Positions 33,928 through 41,423 of a DNA stretch of 43,224 nucleotides are shown piece after piece (the stretch's first letter is position 1; every line of letters starts with the position of its first letter). The translations under genes and the position numbers were made by a program. This DNA comes from Acidobacteriota bacterium (GTDB lineage: Bacteria; Acidobacteriota; Blastocatellia; Pyrinomonadales; Pyrinomonadaceae): contig JAIVJI010000113.1 in the NCBI GenBank assembly GCA_020200135.1, positions 1-43,224 of the forward strand. The letters are read 5' to 3'. Under the pieces are notes generated by a model. The model did no database searches. It had not been told where the DNA came from and saw only the letters and a program-made list of their open reading frames with translations.

Positions 33928-34365
33928 CTTCTTCAAATCCTTCCTCAATCGGCGTGCCGTATCGACTTTTGCCAGTCACGTCCGGCCGCCGCTCTCAGAA
34001 AAGCAACGTGTGTGCCACTGGAAGTTCGGTGCGAGATTTGGTTAAGCGCACCGTATTTAGCTGATTTCGGGTCGAAAGGCCAGCGACGCGCAGAGACCGC
34101 ACTCGGACGGGTTGGGTTACGGGCCGCCCGGAGCGCACCATATCGTGTGAGCCGGGGCGGCGGTTAATATCGCGGCGGTGCTTCAAGTCGCCGCAGCAGT
34201 TTTCATCAGCGCGCGGGCGGTTGAAAAGCGGCGGATTTGGTGTAAGCTTGCGCCAAGCAACATACACGCGCGGGAGATCAAAGGCGAGGCGGCCACCGCC
34301 CGCGCGGTTTCGAGCGAAGAGCAGTTTTCACCCATTCAGAAAACCCTACAAAGAGGAGTTAATTT
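33928..34365 (+). promoter_or_regulatory. Intergenic region with possible peroxiredoxin promoter
   Basis: This 438-nt gap separates two divergent genes. TTGAAA (34221-34226), 16 nt and TAAGCT (34243-34248) preceded by TG could be a promoter for the peroxiredoxin, about 120 nt before its ATG. AGAGGAG (34352-34358) is its ribosome site. Nothing else convincing is seen; no OxyR-like palindrome is obvious. Confidence 0.5.
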
Positions 34366-35040
34366 ATGAGCACCGCAGCGACGCAGGAGACCTCCAACAG
34401 TCTGCCACGCATCAACGACCCGGCCCCGGATTTCGAGGCCAAGTCGACGCAGGGGCCGCTGAAGCTCTCAGACTACAAGGGCAAGTGGGTCGTGCTCTTC
34501 TCGCACCCGGCGGACTTCACGCCCGTCTGCACCACCGAGTTCGTCGAGTTCGCGCGCCGCTCCGAGGAGTTCAAGGGGCGCGGCGCTCAGCTCGTCGGGC
34601 TCTCGGTCGATTCCGTCCCGGCGCACATCGCCTGGATTCGGAACATCGAGGGGCACTTCGGCGTCAAGATCGACTTCCCCGTCGTCGCCGACCTCGACAC
34701 GAAGGTCGCGCAGAAGTACGGACTCATTCACCCGGGCGCGTCCGAGACGGCGACCGTCCGCGCGGTCTTCATCATCGACCCCGACCAGAAGGTGCGCGCG
34801 CTCATCTACTACCCGATGAGCCTCGGGCGCAACATCGACGAGGTCCTGCGCGCGCTCGACGGCTTGCAGACCGCCGACCAGAACGCCTGCGCCACGCCGG
34901 CCAACTGGCAGAAGGGCGACAAGGTCGTCGTCCCGCCGCCGCAGACCATCGAGGACGCGTCGAAGCGCATGGAGCCCGAATTCCAGTCGAAGAACGAAGT
35001 CACCGACTGGTACCTGTCCAAACGTGAGCTGGGCAAGTGA
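34366..35040 (+). CDS. 1-Cys peroxiredoxin (Prx6 type)
   Basis: The 224-residue enzyme reduces hydrogen peroxide and organic peroxides. N-terminal NDPAPDFEAKSTQGPLKLSD leads to the peroxidatic site FTPVCTTEF (Cys55), then SVDSVPAHIAWIRNIEGHFG, FPVVADLDTKVAQKYG, FIIDPDQKVRALIYYPMSLG and the C-terminal VDAS/PPQTIEDASKRM part of the AhpC-TSA/1-cysPrx fold. A second Cys (QNACATPANW) is not at the typical resolving position. It starts at ATG 34366 after AGAGGAG. The cysM ATG follows 46 nt after the stop. Confidence 0.95.
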   Translation: MSTAATQETSNSLPRINDPAPDFEAKSTQGPLKLSDYKGKWVVLFSHPADFTPVCTTEFVEFARRSEEFKGRGAQLVGLSVDSVPAHIAWIRNIEGHFGVKIDFPVVADLDTKVAQKYGLIHPGASETATVRAVFIIDPDQKVRALIYYPMSLGRNIDEVLRALDGLQTADQNACATPANWQKGDKVVVPPPQTIEDASKRMEPEFQSKNEVTDWYLSKRELGK

Positions 35041-35086
35041 AGGGTCTTTAAGAGGTCGGCGACGTGGGCTGGGCCAATGCTTAGTT

Positions 35087-36010
35087 ATGCCTGACGGCGA
35101 CAACACACCCACGGGGCTGATCGAGAAGGTCGGCGGGACGCCGCTCCTCAAGCTACCGCGTCTCGCGCGCTCGCTGCCGCGCGGCGTCGAAGTCTACGCG
35201 AAGGCCGAGCACCTGAACCCGGGCGGGTCGGTCAAAGACCGCGCGGCGCTCGCGATGATTCTCGACGGCGAGCGCACTGGGCGGCTCACGCCGGGCAAAG
35301 TGCTGCTCGACGCGACGAGCGGGAACACGGGCATCGCCTACGCGATGATCGGCGCGGCGCGCGGCTACCGCGTGCGGCTCTGCCTCCCCGCCAACGCGAA
35401 CGTCAAGCGCACGCTCAGAATTTACGGCGCGGAGTTGATTGAGACAGACCCGCGCGACGGTTTCGACGCCCCGCAGCGTCTCGCGCAGCGTCTGGCCGCG
35501 GAGGAGCCCGAAACGTACTTCTACCCGAACCAGTACGACAACCCGGCCAACTGGCGCGCGCACTACGACACCACCGCGCCGGAAATCTGGGAGCAGACCG
35601 GCGGGCGCGTCACGCACTTCCTCTCGGGCGTCGGCACTTCGGGGACGTTCACGGGGACGGTGCGGCGTCTGCGCGAGCTGAAGCCGAGTTTGAAGGCGGT
35701 GCTGATGCAGCCCGACTCGCCGCTCCACGGGCTCGAAGGGATGCGCCACGTCGAGACTTCTATCCTGCCCGGCATCTTCGACGCTGCGCTCGCCGACGAG
35801 CGCGTCGAAGTCTCGACCGAGGAGGCGCAGGCCGTGGCGCGCCGTCTCGCGCTCGAAGAGGGGCTGTTCGTCGGCGTCAGCTCGGGCGCGAACGTCGCGG
35901 CCGCGCTCCGATACGGGGAAGGGCTTCCCCGCGGCTCGGTCGTCGTCACCGTCCTGTGCGACGGCGGCGGGCGCTACCTGAGCGAAGAGTTCTGGGGGGA
36001 GGGCGTGTGA
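35087..36010 (+). CDS. cysM: Cysteine synthase, CysM (CysO-dependent) type
   Basis: CysM makes cysteine from O-phospho- or O-acetylserine. From ATG 35087 the product has 307 residues: VGGTPLLKLPRLARSLP, YAKAEHLNPGGSVKDRAALA with the PLP Lys (SVKDR), DATSGNTGIAYAM, QYDNPANWRAHYDTTAPEIW, SGVGTSGTFTG and EEGLFVGVSSGANVAAALR. Its neighbours are a Mec-type JAMM peptidase (GTGA overlap) and, further on, a CysO-relic/MoeZ frame, the set known from the mycobacterial mec-cysO-cysM sulfur-carrier pathway. This context favours the carrier-thiocarboxylate pathway over plain sulfide use. Confidence 0.92.
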   Translation: MPDGDNTPTGLIEKVGGTPLLKLPRLARSLPRGVEVYAKAEHLNPGGSVKDRAALAMILDGERTGRLTPGKVLLDATSGNTGIAYAMIGAARGYRVRLCLPANANVKRTLRIYGAELIETDPRDGFDAPQRLAQRLAAEEPETYFYPNQYDNPANWRAHYDTTAPEIWEQTGGRVTHFLSGVGTSGTFTGTVRRLRELKPSLKAVLMQPDSPLHGLEGMRHVETSILPGIFDAALADERVEVSTEEAQAVARRLALEEGLFVGVSSGANVAAALRYGEGLPRGSVVVTVLCDGGGRYLSEEFWGEGV

Positions 36011-36453
36011 TAAGACTCGGCGCGGCCTTGCGCGAAGAGATAGAGCGGCACGCGGAGCGCGAGTACCCGCGCGAGTGCTGCGGCCTGCTCGTCGGGCGCA
36101 TCACGGACGAAGGCCGCACGCGCGAAGTCCACGCGGCTTACCCGGTGGCGAACATCTTCTCGGAGGAGGCCGAGCGGCACCACCGCATGGCCATCGAGCC
36201 GCTCGAATACGCGCGCGCCGAGCGGCTCCACGCGGCCGAGGGGCTCGGCGTCGTGGGCAACTACCACTCGCACCCCGAACACCCGGCCGTGCCCTCGCAA
36301 TACGACCTCGAACACCTCGCCCCGTGGCCGACGATGTCCTACGTCGTCGTCTCGGTGCGCGGGGGCAAGGCGGTCGAGCTTCGCTCCTGGGAGCTTGAGG
36401 CCGACCGCTCGCGCTTCGAGGAGGAAGAGATCCTGACGGAGGTGGAGCCATGA
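36007..36453 (+). CDS. mec: JAMM/Mov34 metallopeptidase of Mec type
   Basis: Mec+ proteins release cysteine from the C-terminus of the CysO carrier. The 148-residue product has an N-terminal Glu in REYPRECCGLLVGRI and the zinc site NYHSHPEHPAVPSQYDLEHL (HxH ... S ... D), the whole JAMM signature. The GTG start overlaps the cysM TGA by 4 nt (GTGA), and its own TGA overlaps the next ATG (ATGA), so three genes are translationally chained. Family and context agree; activity depends on the CysO gene being present. Confidence 0.93.
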   Translation: MIRLGAALREEIERHAEREYPRECCGLLVGRITDEGRTREVHAAYPVANIFSEEAERHHRMAIEPLEYARAERLHAAEGLGVVGNYHSHPEHPAVPSQYDLEHLAPWPTMSYVVVSVRGGKAVELRSWELEADRSRFEEEEILTEVEP

Positions 36454-37604
36454 AGAGAAGTCCCGCGACGGCGTGCGGCCGTCTGCTGCTGTCCGCGCTC
36501 GCGTGTCTGCTGGCCGCGGCCGCGAACGGCGGCGCGGCGCGCGCGCAGGAGTCGTGGCCTTCGGCGGGCGCGGGCGACCCGCTGTCGGGCAAAACGCGTA
36601 AGCTCGACGATTACGGCAAGATCGGCCACTGCGACGAGACCGCCCGCCTTGACAACTTCGCCATGGAGCTACAGAACGAGCAGGGCACGAAGGCGTATCT
36701 GCTCGTCTACATGGGCCGCAACGACATGCCCGCCTGGAAGGAGGGCCTCCTCAAACGCGCCGCCGGCTACCTGGTCGAGACGCGCGGCCTCGACCCTGAG
36801 CGCGTGAAGACCGTCTTCGGCGGCTACCGCGAGCAGCGGACGACCGAGCTTTGGGTGGTCGCGGCCGAGGACCCCGCGCCCGAGCCTTCCGACACCGTCG
36901 AGGTCAAGCACGACCGGACGAAGGCTTACCAGTGGGACGATAAGATTATCGAGGTCGAGTTCAACTACAAGGTCGAGGACGAGGGCGAGGCCGCCGACGA
37001 GGACCCCGGGGAAGGGGAGGGCGACGCCGAGGGCGAGGCGGAAGCCGCGGCTGAGGAACATCCCGAAGCCGAGAGCGCCGAGGAGGCCGAGCTGCGCAGG
37101 GAGACAGAAAAGTATGAGATAGCCATCGAGCGTCGCGGCGTGATTGAGGAGGAGGACGGGGCCTTCGACCGGCCCGAGGCGGTGGCGAGTGAAGCGGCGG
37201 CTGTCAGGCCGGCCGACGGCGAAAAGACGGCCGGGCAGGCCGAGCCGGCGGCAGCCGAAGAGGCGGAAGAGCCGGTGGTGGGCGACGTTAGGGTTAAGCT
37301 CTGGTGGAACGTCGAGAGATTCGCCGCGGCGCTCGGGGCCGAGCCCGACTCGCGCGCGTGCCTCGTCTACTACTATGGCGTGAAGAACGCCGACCGGGAG
37401 ACCGTGCTGGCAATCGTGGCGCGCGCCGTCGGGAAGATGGGCGAGCAGTTGGGGCTGAAGCGTGACGACATCATCCTGGTCGATGGCGGCAAGACGCCGA
37501 ACCCGAGCATCGAGCTGTGGGTCGTCCCGCGCGGCGCGGAGCCGCCGAAGCCGAAGCCCAACAAGAGGTGGAACGTCAGCTTCTACTCGGCGCCGGGCGA
37601 GTGA
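36450..37604 (+). CDS. Secreted acidic protein with two copies of one domain
   Basis: The 384-residue product has a signal peptide (MKRSPATACGRLLLSALACL, cleavage near ARAQ-E). A first domain (residues about 50-150) contains NFAMELQNEQGTKAYLLVYM and ends TELWVVAAED. An acidic Glu/Ala-rich linker (about 185-245) follows, then a second domain (about 280-375) with VERFAAALGAEPDSRACLVY, DRETVLAIVARAVGKM and SIELWVVPRG. The two domains share the LELWVV-type end and Arg/Tyr spacing, so they appear to be an internal duplication. No family is recognised. It overlaps mec (ATGA), so it is within the cysteine operon although its secretion makes a direct role unclear. Confidence 0.8.
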   Translation: MKRSPATACGRLLLSALACLLAAAANGGAARAQESWPSAGAGDPLSGKTRKLDDYGKIGHCDETARLDNFAMELQNEQGTKAYLLVYMGRNDMPAWKEGLLKRAAGYLVETRGLDPERVKTVFGGYREQRTTELWVVAAEDPAPEPSDTVEVKHDRTKAYQWDDKIIEVEFNYKVEDEGEAADEDPGEGEGDAEGEAEAAAEEHPEAESAEEAELRRETEKYEIAIERRGVIEEEDGAFDRPEAVASEAAAVRPADGEKTAGQAEPAAAEEAEEPVVGDVRVKLWWNVERFAAALGAEPDSRACLVYYYGVKNADRETVLAIVARAVGKMGEQLGLKRDDIILVDGGKTPNPSIELWVVPRGAEPPKPKPNKRWNVSFYSAPGE

Positions 37605-37614
37605 CGCGGCCGGG

Positions 37615-38925
37615 GTGAGGCGGCGCGCCTTCCACGCGGGGGCGCGGCGGTTTGCAGTTCAATGTGCAAGGGTCAGGGACGGCGACACCGTCTCCATCAT
37701 CCCGGCCATCGCGGGCGGCGCGGCGACCGAGGCCGGGGCCGGCGCCGCCGCCGGGGCTGGCGCGCTCCCGACGCTCTCGAACGAAGAGATAGCGCGCTAC
37801 AGCCGCCACCTCATCATGCCCGAGGTCGGCGTCGAGGGTCAGCGACGGCTGAAAGCTGCGCGTGTGCTGATGATAGGCACCGGCGGCCTGGGCGCCCCGA
37901 CGGGGATGTACCTCGCGGCGGCGGGCGTCGGCACGCTCGGCATCGTTGACTTCGACGTGGTCGACGCCTCGAACCTCCAGCGCCAGATCGTCCACGGCAC
38001 GAAGGACGTGGGGCGGCCGAAGATAGAGTCGGCGCGCGACCGCCTCAACGACATCAACCCGCACGTCAAGATAGAGGCCTACGAGACGCGTCTGACGAGC
38101 GAGAATGCGCTCGAGCTGTTCCGCGAGTACGACATGGTCGTTGACGGCACGGACAACTTCCCGACGCGCTACCTCGTCAACGACGCGTGCGTGCTGACGG
38201 GCAAGCCGAACGTCTACGGCTCCATCTTCCGCTTCGAGGGGCAGGCTTCGGTCTTCTGGGCGCGGCGCGGCGCGTGCTACCGCTGCCTCTACCCGGAGCC
38301 GCCGCCGCCCGGCCTCGTCCCCTCCTGCGCGGAGGGCGGCGTGCTGGGCGTGCTGCCCGGCATCATCGGCGCCATCCAGGCCAACGAGGCTATCAAGCTC
38401 GTCCTCGGCGGCGGCGAGCCTTTGATAAACCGGCTGCTCCTCTTCGACGCCTGGAAGCTGCGCTTCCGAGAGCTGAAGCTGAGGAAGGACCCCGGGTGCC
38501 CCGTGTGCGGCGAGAACCCGACCGTGAAGGGGCTGATTGATTACGAAGAGTTCTGCGGCCTGAGGCCGCCGGCCGAAACCACGACTGTGACGGGGGGAGA
38601 GCAGATGGAAGAGATATCCGCGACCGAACTGAAGGAGCGCCTCGACCGTGGCGACGACCTGCAAATCATCGACGTGCGCGAGCCTAACGAGTACGAAGTC
38701 GCGCGCATCCCCGGCGCGGCGCTCATCCCGCTCGCGCAGGTCACGCAGCGCGTGGGCGAGATTGACGAGGGGCGCGAGACGGTCGTCCACTGCAAGGGCG
38801 GCGTCCGCAGCGCGCGCGCCATCGAGGCGCTCAAGGGCTCGGGCTTCAAGGGCAAGCTCGTCAACCTCAAGGGCGGCATCACCGCCTGGTCGAACGACGT
38901 AGACCCCAGCATCCCGAAGTACTAA
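37615..38925 (+). CDS. CysO/MoaD-like remnant joined to MoeZ-type adenylyltransferase-rhodanese
   Basis: The start is uncertain: GTG 37615 is the first in-frame option after the upstream stop. About 20 codons later comes ARVRDGDTVSIIPAIAGG, the closing strand and Gly-Gly tail of a MoaD/ThiS/CysO sulfur carrier; its N-terminal 50-60 residues are missing. The frame continues without stop or start into an E1-like adenylyltransferase: YSRHLIMPEVGVEGQ, MIGTGGLGAPTGMYLAAAGV, DNFPTRYLVNDAC, and zinc Cys in ACYRCLYPE and CPVCGE. A rhodanese domain ends it (IIDVREPNEYEVARI, VVHCKGGVRSARA with catalytic Cys). MoeZ makes the carrier thiocarboxylate used by CysM. Fusion or deletion artefact, see findings. 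Confidence 0.82.
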   Translation: MRRRAFHAGARRFAVQCARVRDGDTVSIIPAIAGGAATEAGAGAAAGAGALPTLSNEEIARYSRHLIMPEVGVEGQRRLKAARVLMIGTGGLGAPTGMYLAAAGVGTLGIVDFDVVDASNLQRQIVHGTKDVGRPKIESARDRLNDINPHVKIEAYETRLTSENALELFREYDMVVDGTDNFPTRYLVNDACVLTGKPNVYGSIFRFEGQASVFWARRGACYRCLYPEPPPPGLVPSCAEGGVLGVLPGIIGAIQANEAIKLVLGGGEPLINRLLLFDAWKLRFRELKLRKDPGCPVCGENPTVKGLIDYEEFCGLRPPAETTTVTGGEQMEEISATELKERLDRGDDLQIIDVREPNEYEVARIPGAALIPLAQVTQRVGEIDEGRETVVHCKGGVRSARAIEALKGSGFKGKLVNLKGGITAWSNDVDPSIPKY

Positions 38926-38930
38926 CGGCG

Positions 38931-39015
38931 GTAGTCAGTAGCCAGTAGGAAAGACGACAACGGCGGGCGTCAGGTGTTTACCCGCAACGCCCGCCGTCGT
39001 TTTCTACTGACTACT
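38931..39015. repeat. Heptad inverted repeat, AGTAGTC type (copy 5), convergent genes
   Basis: GTAGTCAGTAG at about 38931-38941 pairs with CTACTGACTAC at about 39004-39014. Inside, ACGAC-AA-CGGCGGGCGT (38954-38970) pairs with ACGCCCGCCGTCGT (38987-39000), giving one long hairpin ending in T residues. It lies between convergent genes and may act as terminator on both strands. Confidence 0.85.
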
Positions 39016-39023
39016 ACTCCACG

Positions 39024-39302
39024 TTACGACTGGCCCCCGCCGCCGGCCGCGCCGCGACCCTGCTGGCTGCCGAGGTGCGTGGCGAGCAGTTGCTTGGCGC
39101 GGTCGCCGCGCCGCTGGTACTCGTCCTTGGCCTCGGTGAAGAAGGCGACCAGCTCCTGGTTACCCTCCTGCTCGGCGTCGGCGATGTAGAGCGCGGTGGT
39201 CTCGGCGCCCTGGAGCGCGTGGTAGATGACGCTCACGAGGTCGTACGTGATGTCACGAGTCCCTGTGTCGCCCTGGCTGTTGTCACTCTTTTGTGCGGAC
39301 AT
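39024..39302 (-). CDS. Small helical protein, ferritin-like in appearance
   Basis: The 92-residue product has two amphipathic helices (DITYDLVSVIYHALQGAETT, ALYIADAEQEGNQELVAFFT), a Glu/His/Gln pattern reminiscent of DUF2383/ferritin-like hairpins, and a Gly-rich tail. AAGGGGTGAAG before ATG 39302 is a good ribosome site. The family is not certain from sequence alone; it may be a stress protein since it diverges from the AhpD gene. Confidence 0.6.
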   Translation of the reverse strand: MSAQKSDNSQGDTGTRDITYDLVSVIYHALQGAETTALYIADAEQEGNQELVAFFTEAKDEYQRRGDRAKQLLATHLGSQQGRGAAGGGGQS

Positions 39303-39406
39303 ACTTCACCCCTTAAAATTAGAATCGTACAGACCGGGGGGCTGTGCGGGGAACTTGTTCGACTGATTGTAGGAACCGGGGCCGGCCAGGTCAAGGAGTC
39401 GCCGAC

Positions 39407-39967
39407 GTGAGGATCAAAGGCGTCAGACCCGAGGAGGCGGACGACTACGCCCGCCGCGTCTTCGAGGCGCAGACCCGCAAGTGGGGCGCGCCGCTCGCCA
39501 ACCACCTCGTCTACGCGCGGCGTCCGACCATCTTCCGCGGCGCGCGCGCCATGTGGCAGGGGCTCGACGGCTCCGGGCTCATCGACCCGGCGCTCGTGGC
39601 GCTCGTCAACCGCCGCGTGGCCGCCATCAACGGCTGCGAGTTCTGACAGGACATCAACGCTGCGGTCGGCAGCGAGCTGGGCGTCGCGGACGAGAAGATT
39701 GAGGCGCTCGCGGACTATCACATGAGCCCGCTCTACACCGAGGCCGAGCGCGCGGCGCTCTACTACGCCGACGCGATGACCGTGACGGGGCTCGAAGTTT
39801 CGGACGAGCAGTTCGCGCGGCTGCGCGAGTTCTACACGGACGACCAGATAGTCGAGCTGACCGAGACGGTCGCGTGGGAGAACGCTTCGAGCAAGTTCAA
39901 CCGCGCGCTGCGCATCCCCTCGCAGGGGCTCTGGAAGAGGACTTCGGGAGGCGACGAAGAAGGATGA
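39407..39967 (+). CDS. AhpD-like (carboxymuconolactone decarboxylase family) selenoprotein, TGA = Sec80
   Basis: Read through TGA 39644-39646, GTG 39407 gives 186 residues: RIKGVRPEEADDYARRVFEA, then AAINGCEF-U-QDINAAVGSE, LGVADEKIEALADYHMSPLY, ERAALYYADAMTVTGLEVS and LTETVAWENASSKFNRALR. In AhpD-like proteins this position is the second Cys of NGCxxC; here CEFU, a CxxU redox pair (Cys77, Sec80). Helices before and after fit the family as one protein. AAGGAG lies 8 nt before the GTG. Its TGA overlaps the ATG of the next gene (ATGA), which makes sense only if ribosomes read past the inner TGA. Probably a peroxide or peroxiredoxin-linked disulfide reductase. Confidence 0.85.
39658..39674 (+). 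promoter_or_regulatory. Likely SECIS element of the AhpD-like gene
   Basis: CGCUGC (39658-39663) pairs with GCAGCG (39669-39674); the loop is GGUCG (39664-39668). The GGUC begins 21 nt from the U of UGA. In E. coli fdhF the SECIS loop has GGUC about 22 nt from the U of UGA. Spacing, stem length and loop agree closely. The bulged U of the E. coli stem is not present. Confidence 0.75.
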
Positions 39968-40665
39968 GCGAACGGACGGACGCGGCCCCGGACAAGGCCG
40001 GCGACTTCTCCCCCACCGAGCGGACGACCCTGAGGCGTCTGCCCAGGCGCGGCTCGTTCGAGCGCGAGACGGTCAACGGCATCCTCGACGAGGGCTTCGT
40101 CTGCCACGTCGGCTTCGTCGCCGACGGACAGCCCTTCGTCATCCCCACCGCCTACGGCCGCGTGGGCGACACGCTCTACCTCCACGGCGCGAAGGCGAGC
40201 CGGATGCTCAAGGCGTTGGCCGCCGGCGGCGAGGTCTGCGTCACGGTCACGCTCGTCGACGGCCTCGTGCTCGCGCGCTCGGCCTTCCACCACTCGATCA
40301 ACTACCGCTCGGTCGTCGTCTTCGGACGCGCGCGCGTGGTCGAGTCCGAGGGCGAGAAGAACGCGGCGCTCGAAGCCTTCACCGAGCACGTCTGTCGCGG
40401 CCGCTGGGCCGACGTGCGCTGGCCCACCCCCGAAGAGCTGGCCGCCACCACCGTCGTCGCGCTGCCACTCGCCGAAGCCTCCGCGAAGGTTCGGACGGGG
40501 CCGCCCATCGACGACGAGGAGGACTACGCGCTCCCGGTCTGGGCCGGCGTCCTCCCCTTAAGCGTCGAGCCGGGCGAGCCCGAGCCCGACCCGCGCCTGC
40601 CCGAAGCGACGCCGCTCCCCGGCTACGTCGAACACTTCGACCTCGGCGAGCGCAACCGTCGCTAA
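39964..40665 (+). CDS. Pyridoxamine-phosphate-oxidase-like flavin protein (NimA-like)
   Basis: The 233-residue product has the FMN-binding split-barrel pattern of the PNPOx-like family: FSPTERTTLRRLPRRGSFER, GFVCHVGFVADGQPFVIPTA, GDTLYLHGAKASRMLKAL, VDGLVLARSAFHHSINYRSV and VVFGRARVV. This is close to NimA-type nitroimidazole-resistance proteins and to other general flavin or F420 reductases; substrate unknown. ATG 39964 overlaps the AhpD TGA, so the two are translationally coupled and likely work in one redox unit. Confidence 0.85.
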   Translation: MSERTDAAPDKAGDFSPTERTTLRRLPRRGSFERETVNGILDEGFVCHVGFVADGQPFVIPTAYGRVGDTLYLHGAKASRMLKALAAGGEVCVTVTLVDGLVLARSAFHHSINYRSVVVFGRARVVESEGEKNAALEAFTEHVCRGRWADVRWPTPEELAATTVVALPLAEASAKVRTGPPIDDEEDYALPVWAGVLPLSVEPGEPEPDPRLPEATPLPGYVEHFDLGERNRR

Positions 40666-40683
40666 AGTCCCGCAACCTTTTCG

Positions 40684-40737
40684 TTGACAGCCCGCCGGCC
40701 GCGTGGCGATACTTGAGACCGGAATCAGATTCCGGTC
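40684..40737 (+). promoter_or_regulatory. tetR promoter with adjacent operator palindrome
   Basis: TTGACA (40684-40689), an 18-nt spacer and GATACT (40708-40713) form a promoter. GACCGGAAT (40717-40725), CAG, ATTCCGGTC (40729-40737) is a perfect 9+3+9 inverted repeat directly after the -10 box, where bound repressor would block transcription. The tetR ATG is 23 nt further on, so autoregulation is likely. Confidence 0.8.
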
Positions 40738-40759
40738 ACGCGTCAACCAACCAACCCCG

Positions 40760-41395
40760 ATGAGAGCCACCGCCACGCGCGATGAAATACGCGAGCTGAT
40801 ACTGGACGCCGCCGACCGCCTCCTCGCGCGCTACGGCTACAAGAAGATGACGATGGACGACCTCGCGCAGGAGGTCGGCATCGGCAAGGGAACCATCTAC
40901 CTCCACTTCCCGAGCAAGGAGGAGGTCGTCCTCTCGCACGTCGACCGCATCGTCGAACGTCTCAAGGGCGAGCTTCTCAAGATAGCCGGCGGCGGCGGCA
41001 CGCCCGAGGCGCGCCTGCGGCGGATGCTCGTCGCGCGCGTGATGTACCGCTTCGACAGCGTGCAGCACTACACGGAGAGCCTGAACGACCTGCTGGCGGC
41101 GCTCCGGCCCGGGCTGCTCGCGCGGCGGCGGCGCCACTTCGACGAGGAGTCGGAGGTGCTCGCGGAAGTCCTGCGCGAGGGGCGTCGCGGCGGCGACTTC
41201 AGCTACCGCGAGGCGCGCGCCGCCGCGCGCACGCTCCTGACGGCGACGAACGCCCTCTTGCCCTATAGCCTCAGCGCACGCGAGCTGGGCGGCCGAGCCG
41301 AGTTGGAGGCCGAGGCGACTCGCGTGGTGGACATGCTGCTGACGGGGTTGCTCGCGCGCGGCGCCCAGGCGCCGAAGGCGAACGGCCTGGAGTAG
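40760..41395 (+). CDS. TetR/AcrR-family transcriptional regulator
   Basis: From ATG 40760 the product has 211 residues. The N-terminal helix-turn-helix (RELILDAADRLLARYGYKKM, TMDDLAQEVGIGKGTIYLHF, PSKEEVVLSHV) is typical of TetR. The C-terminal helical ligand-binding part is family-variable, so the effector is unknown. The gene lies 94 nt after the flavin-protein gene and has its own promoter and operator, so it probably represses itself and maybe the upstream redox genes or the downstream secreted protein. GTG 40703 would read through the operator and is less likely. Confidence 0.93.
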   Translation: MRATATRDEIRELILDAADRLLARYGYKKMTMDDLAQEVGIGKGTIYLHFPSKEEVVLSHVDRIVERLKGELLKIAGGGGTPEARLRRMLVARVMYRFDSVQHYTESLNDLLAALRPGLLARRRRHFDEESEVLAEVLREGRRGGDFSYREARAAARTLLTATNALLPYSLSARELGGRAELEAEATRVVDMLLTGLLARGAQAPKANGLE

Positions 41396-41423
41396 CAGGC
41401 GGAAGGGTAGAGAGGTCGAGGTC

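Noticed and set aside
39470..39650. AhpD frame as a nonsense-mutated pseudogene
   Set aside because: One TGA exactly at a redox Cys position, a matching SECIS-like hairpin and a coupled downstream gene fit Sec better; kept as the alternative explanation only.
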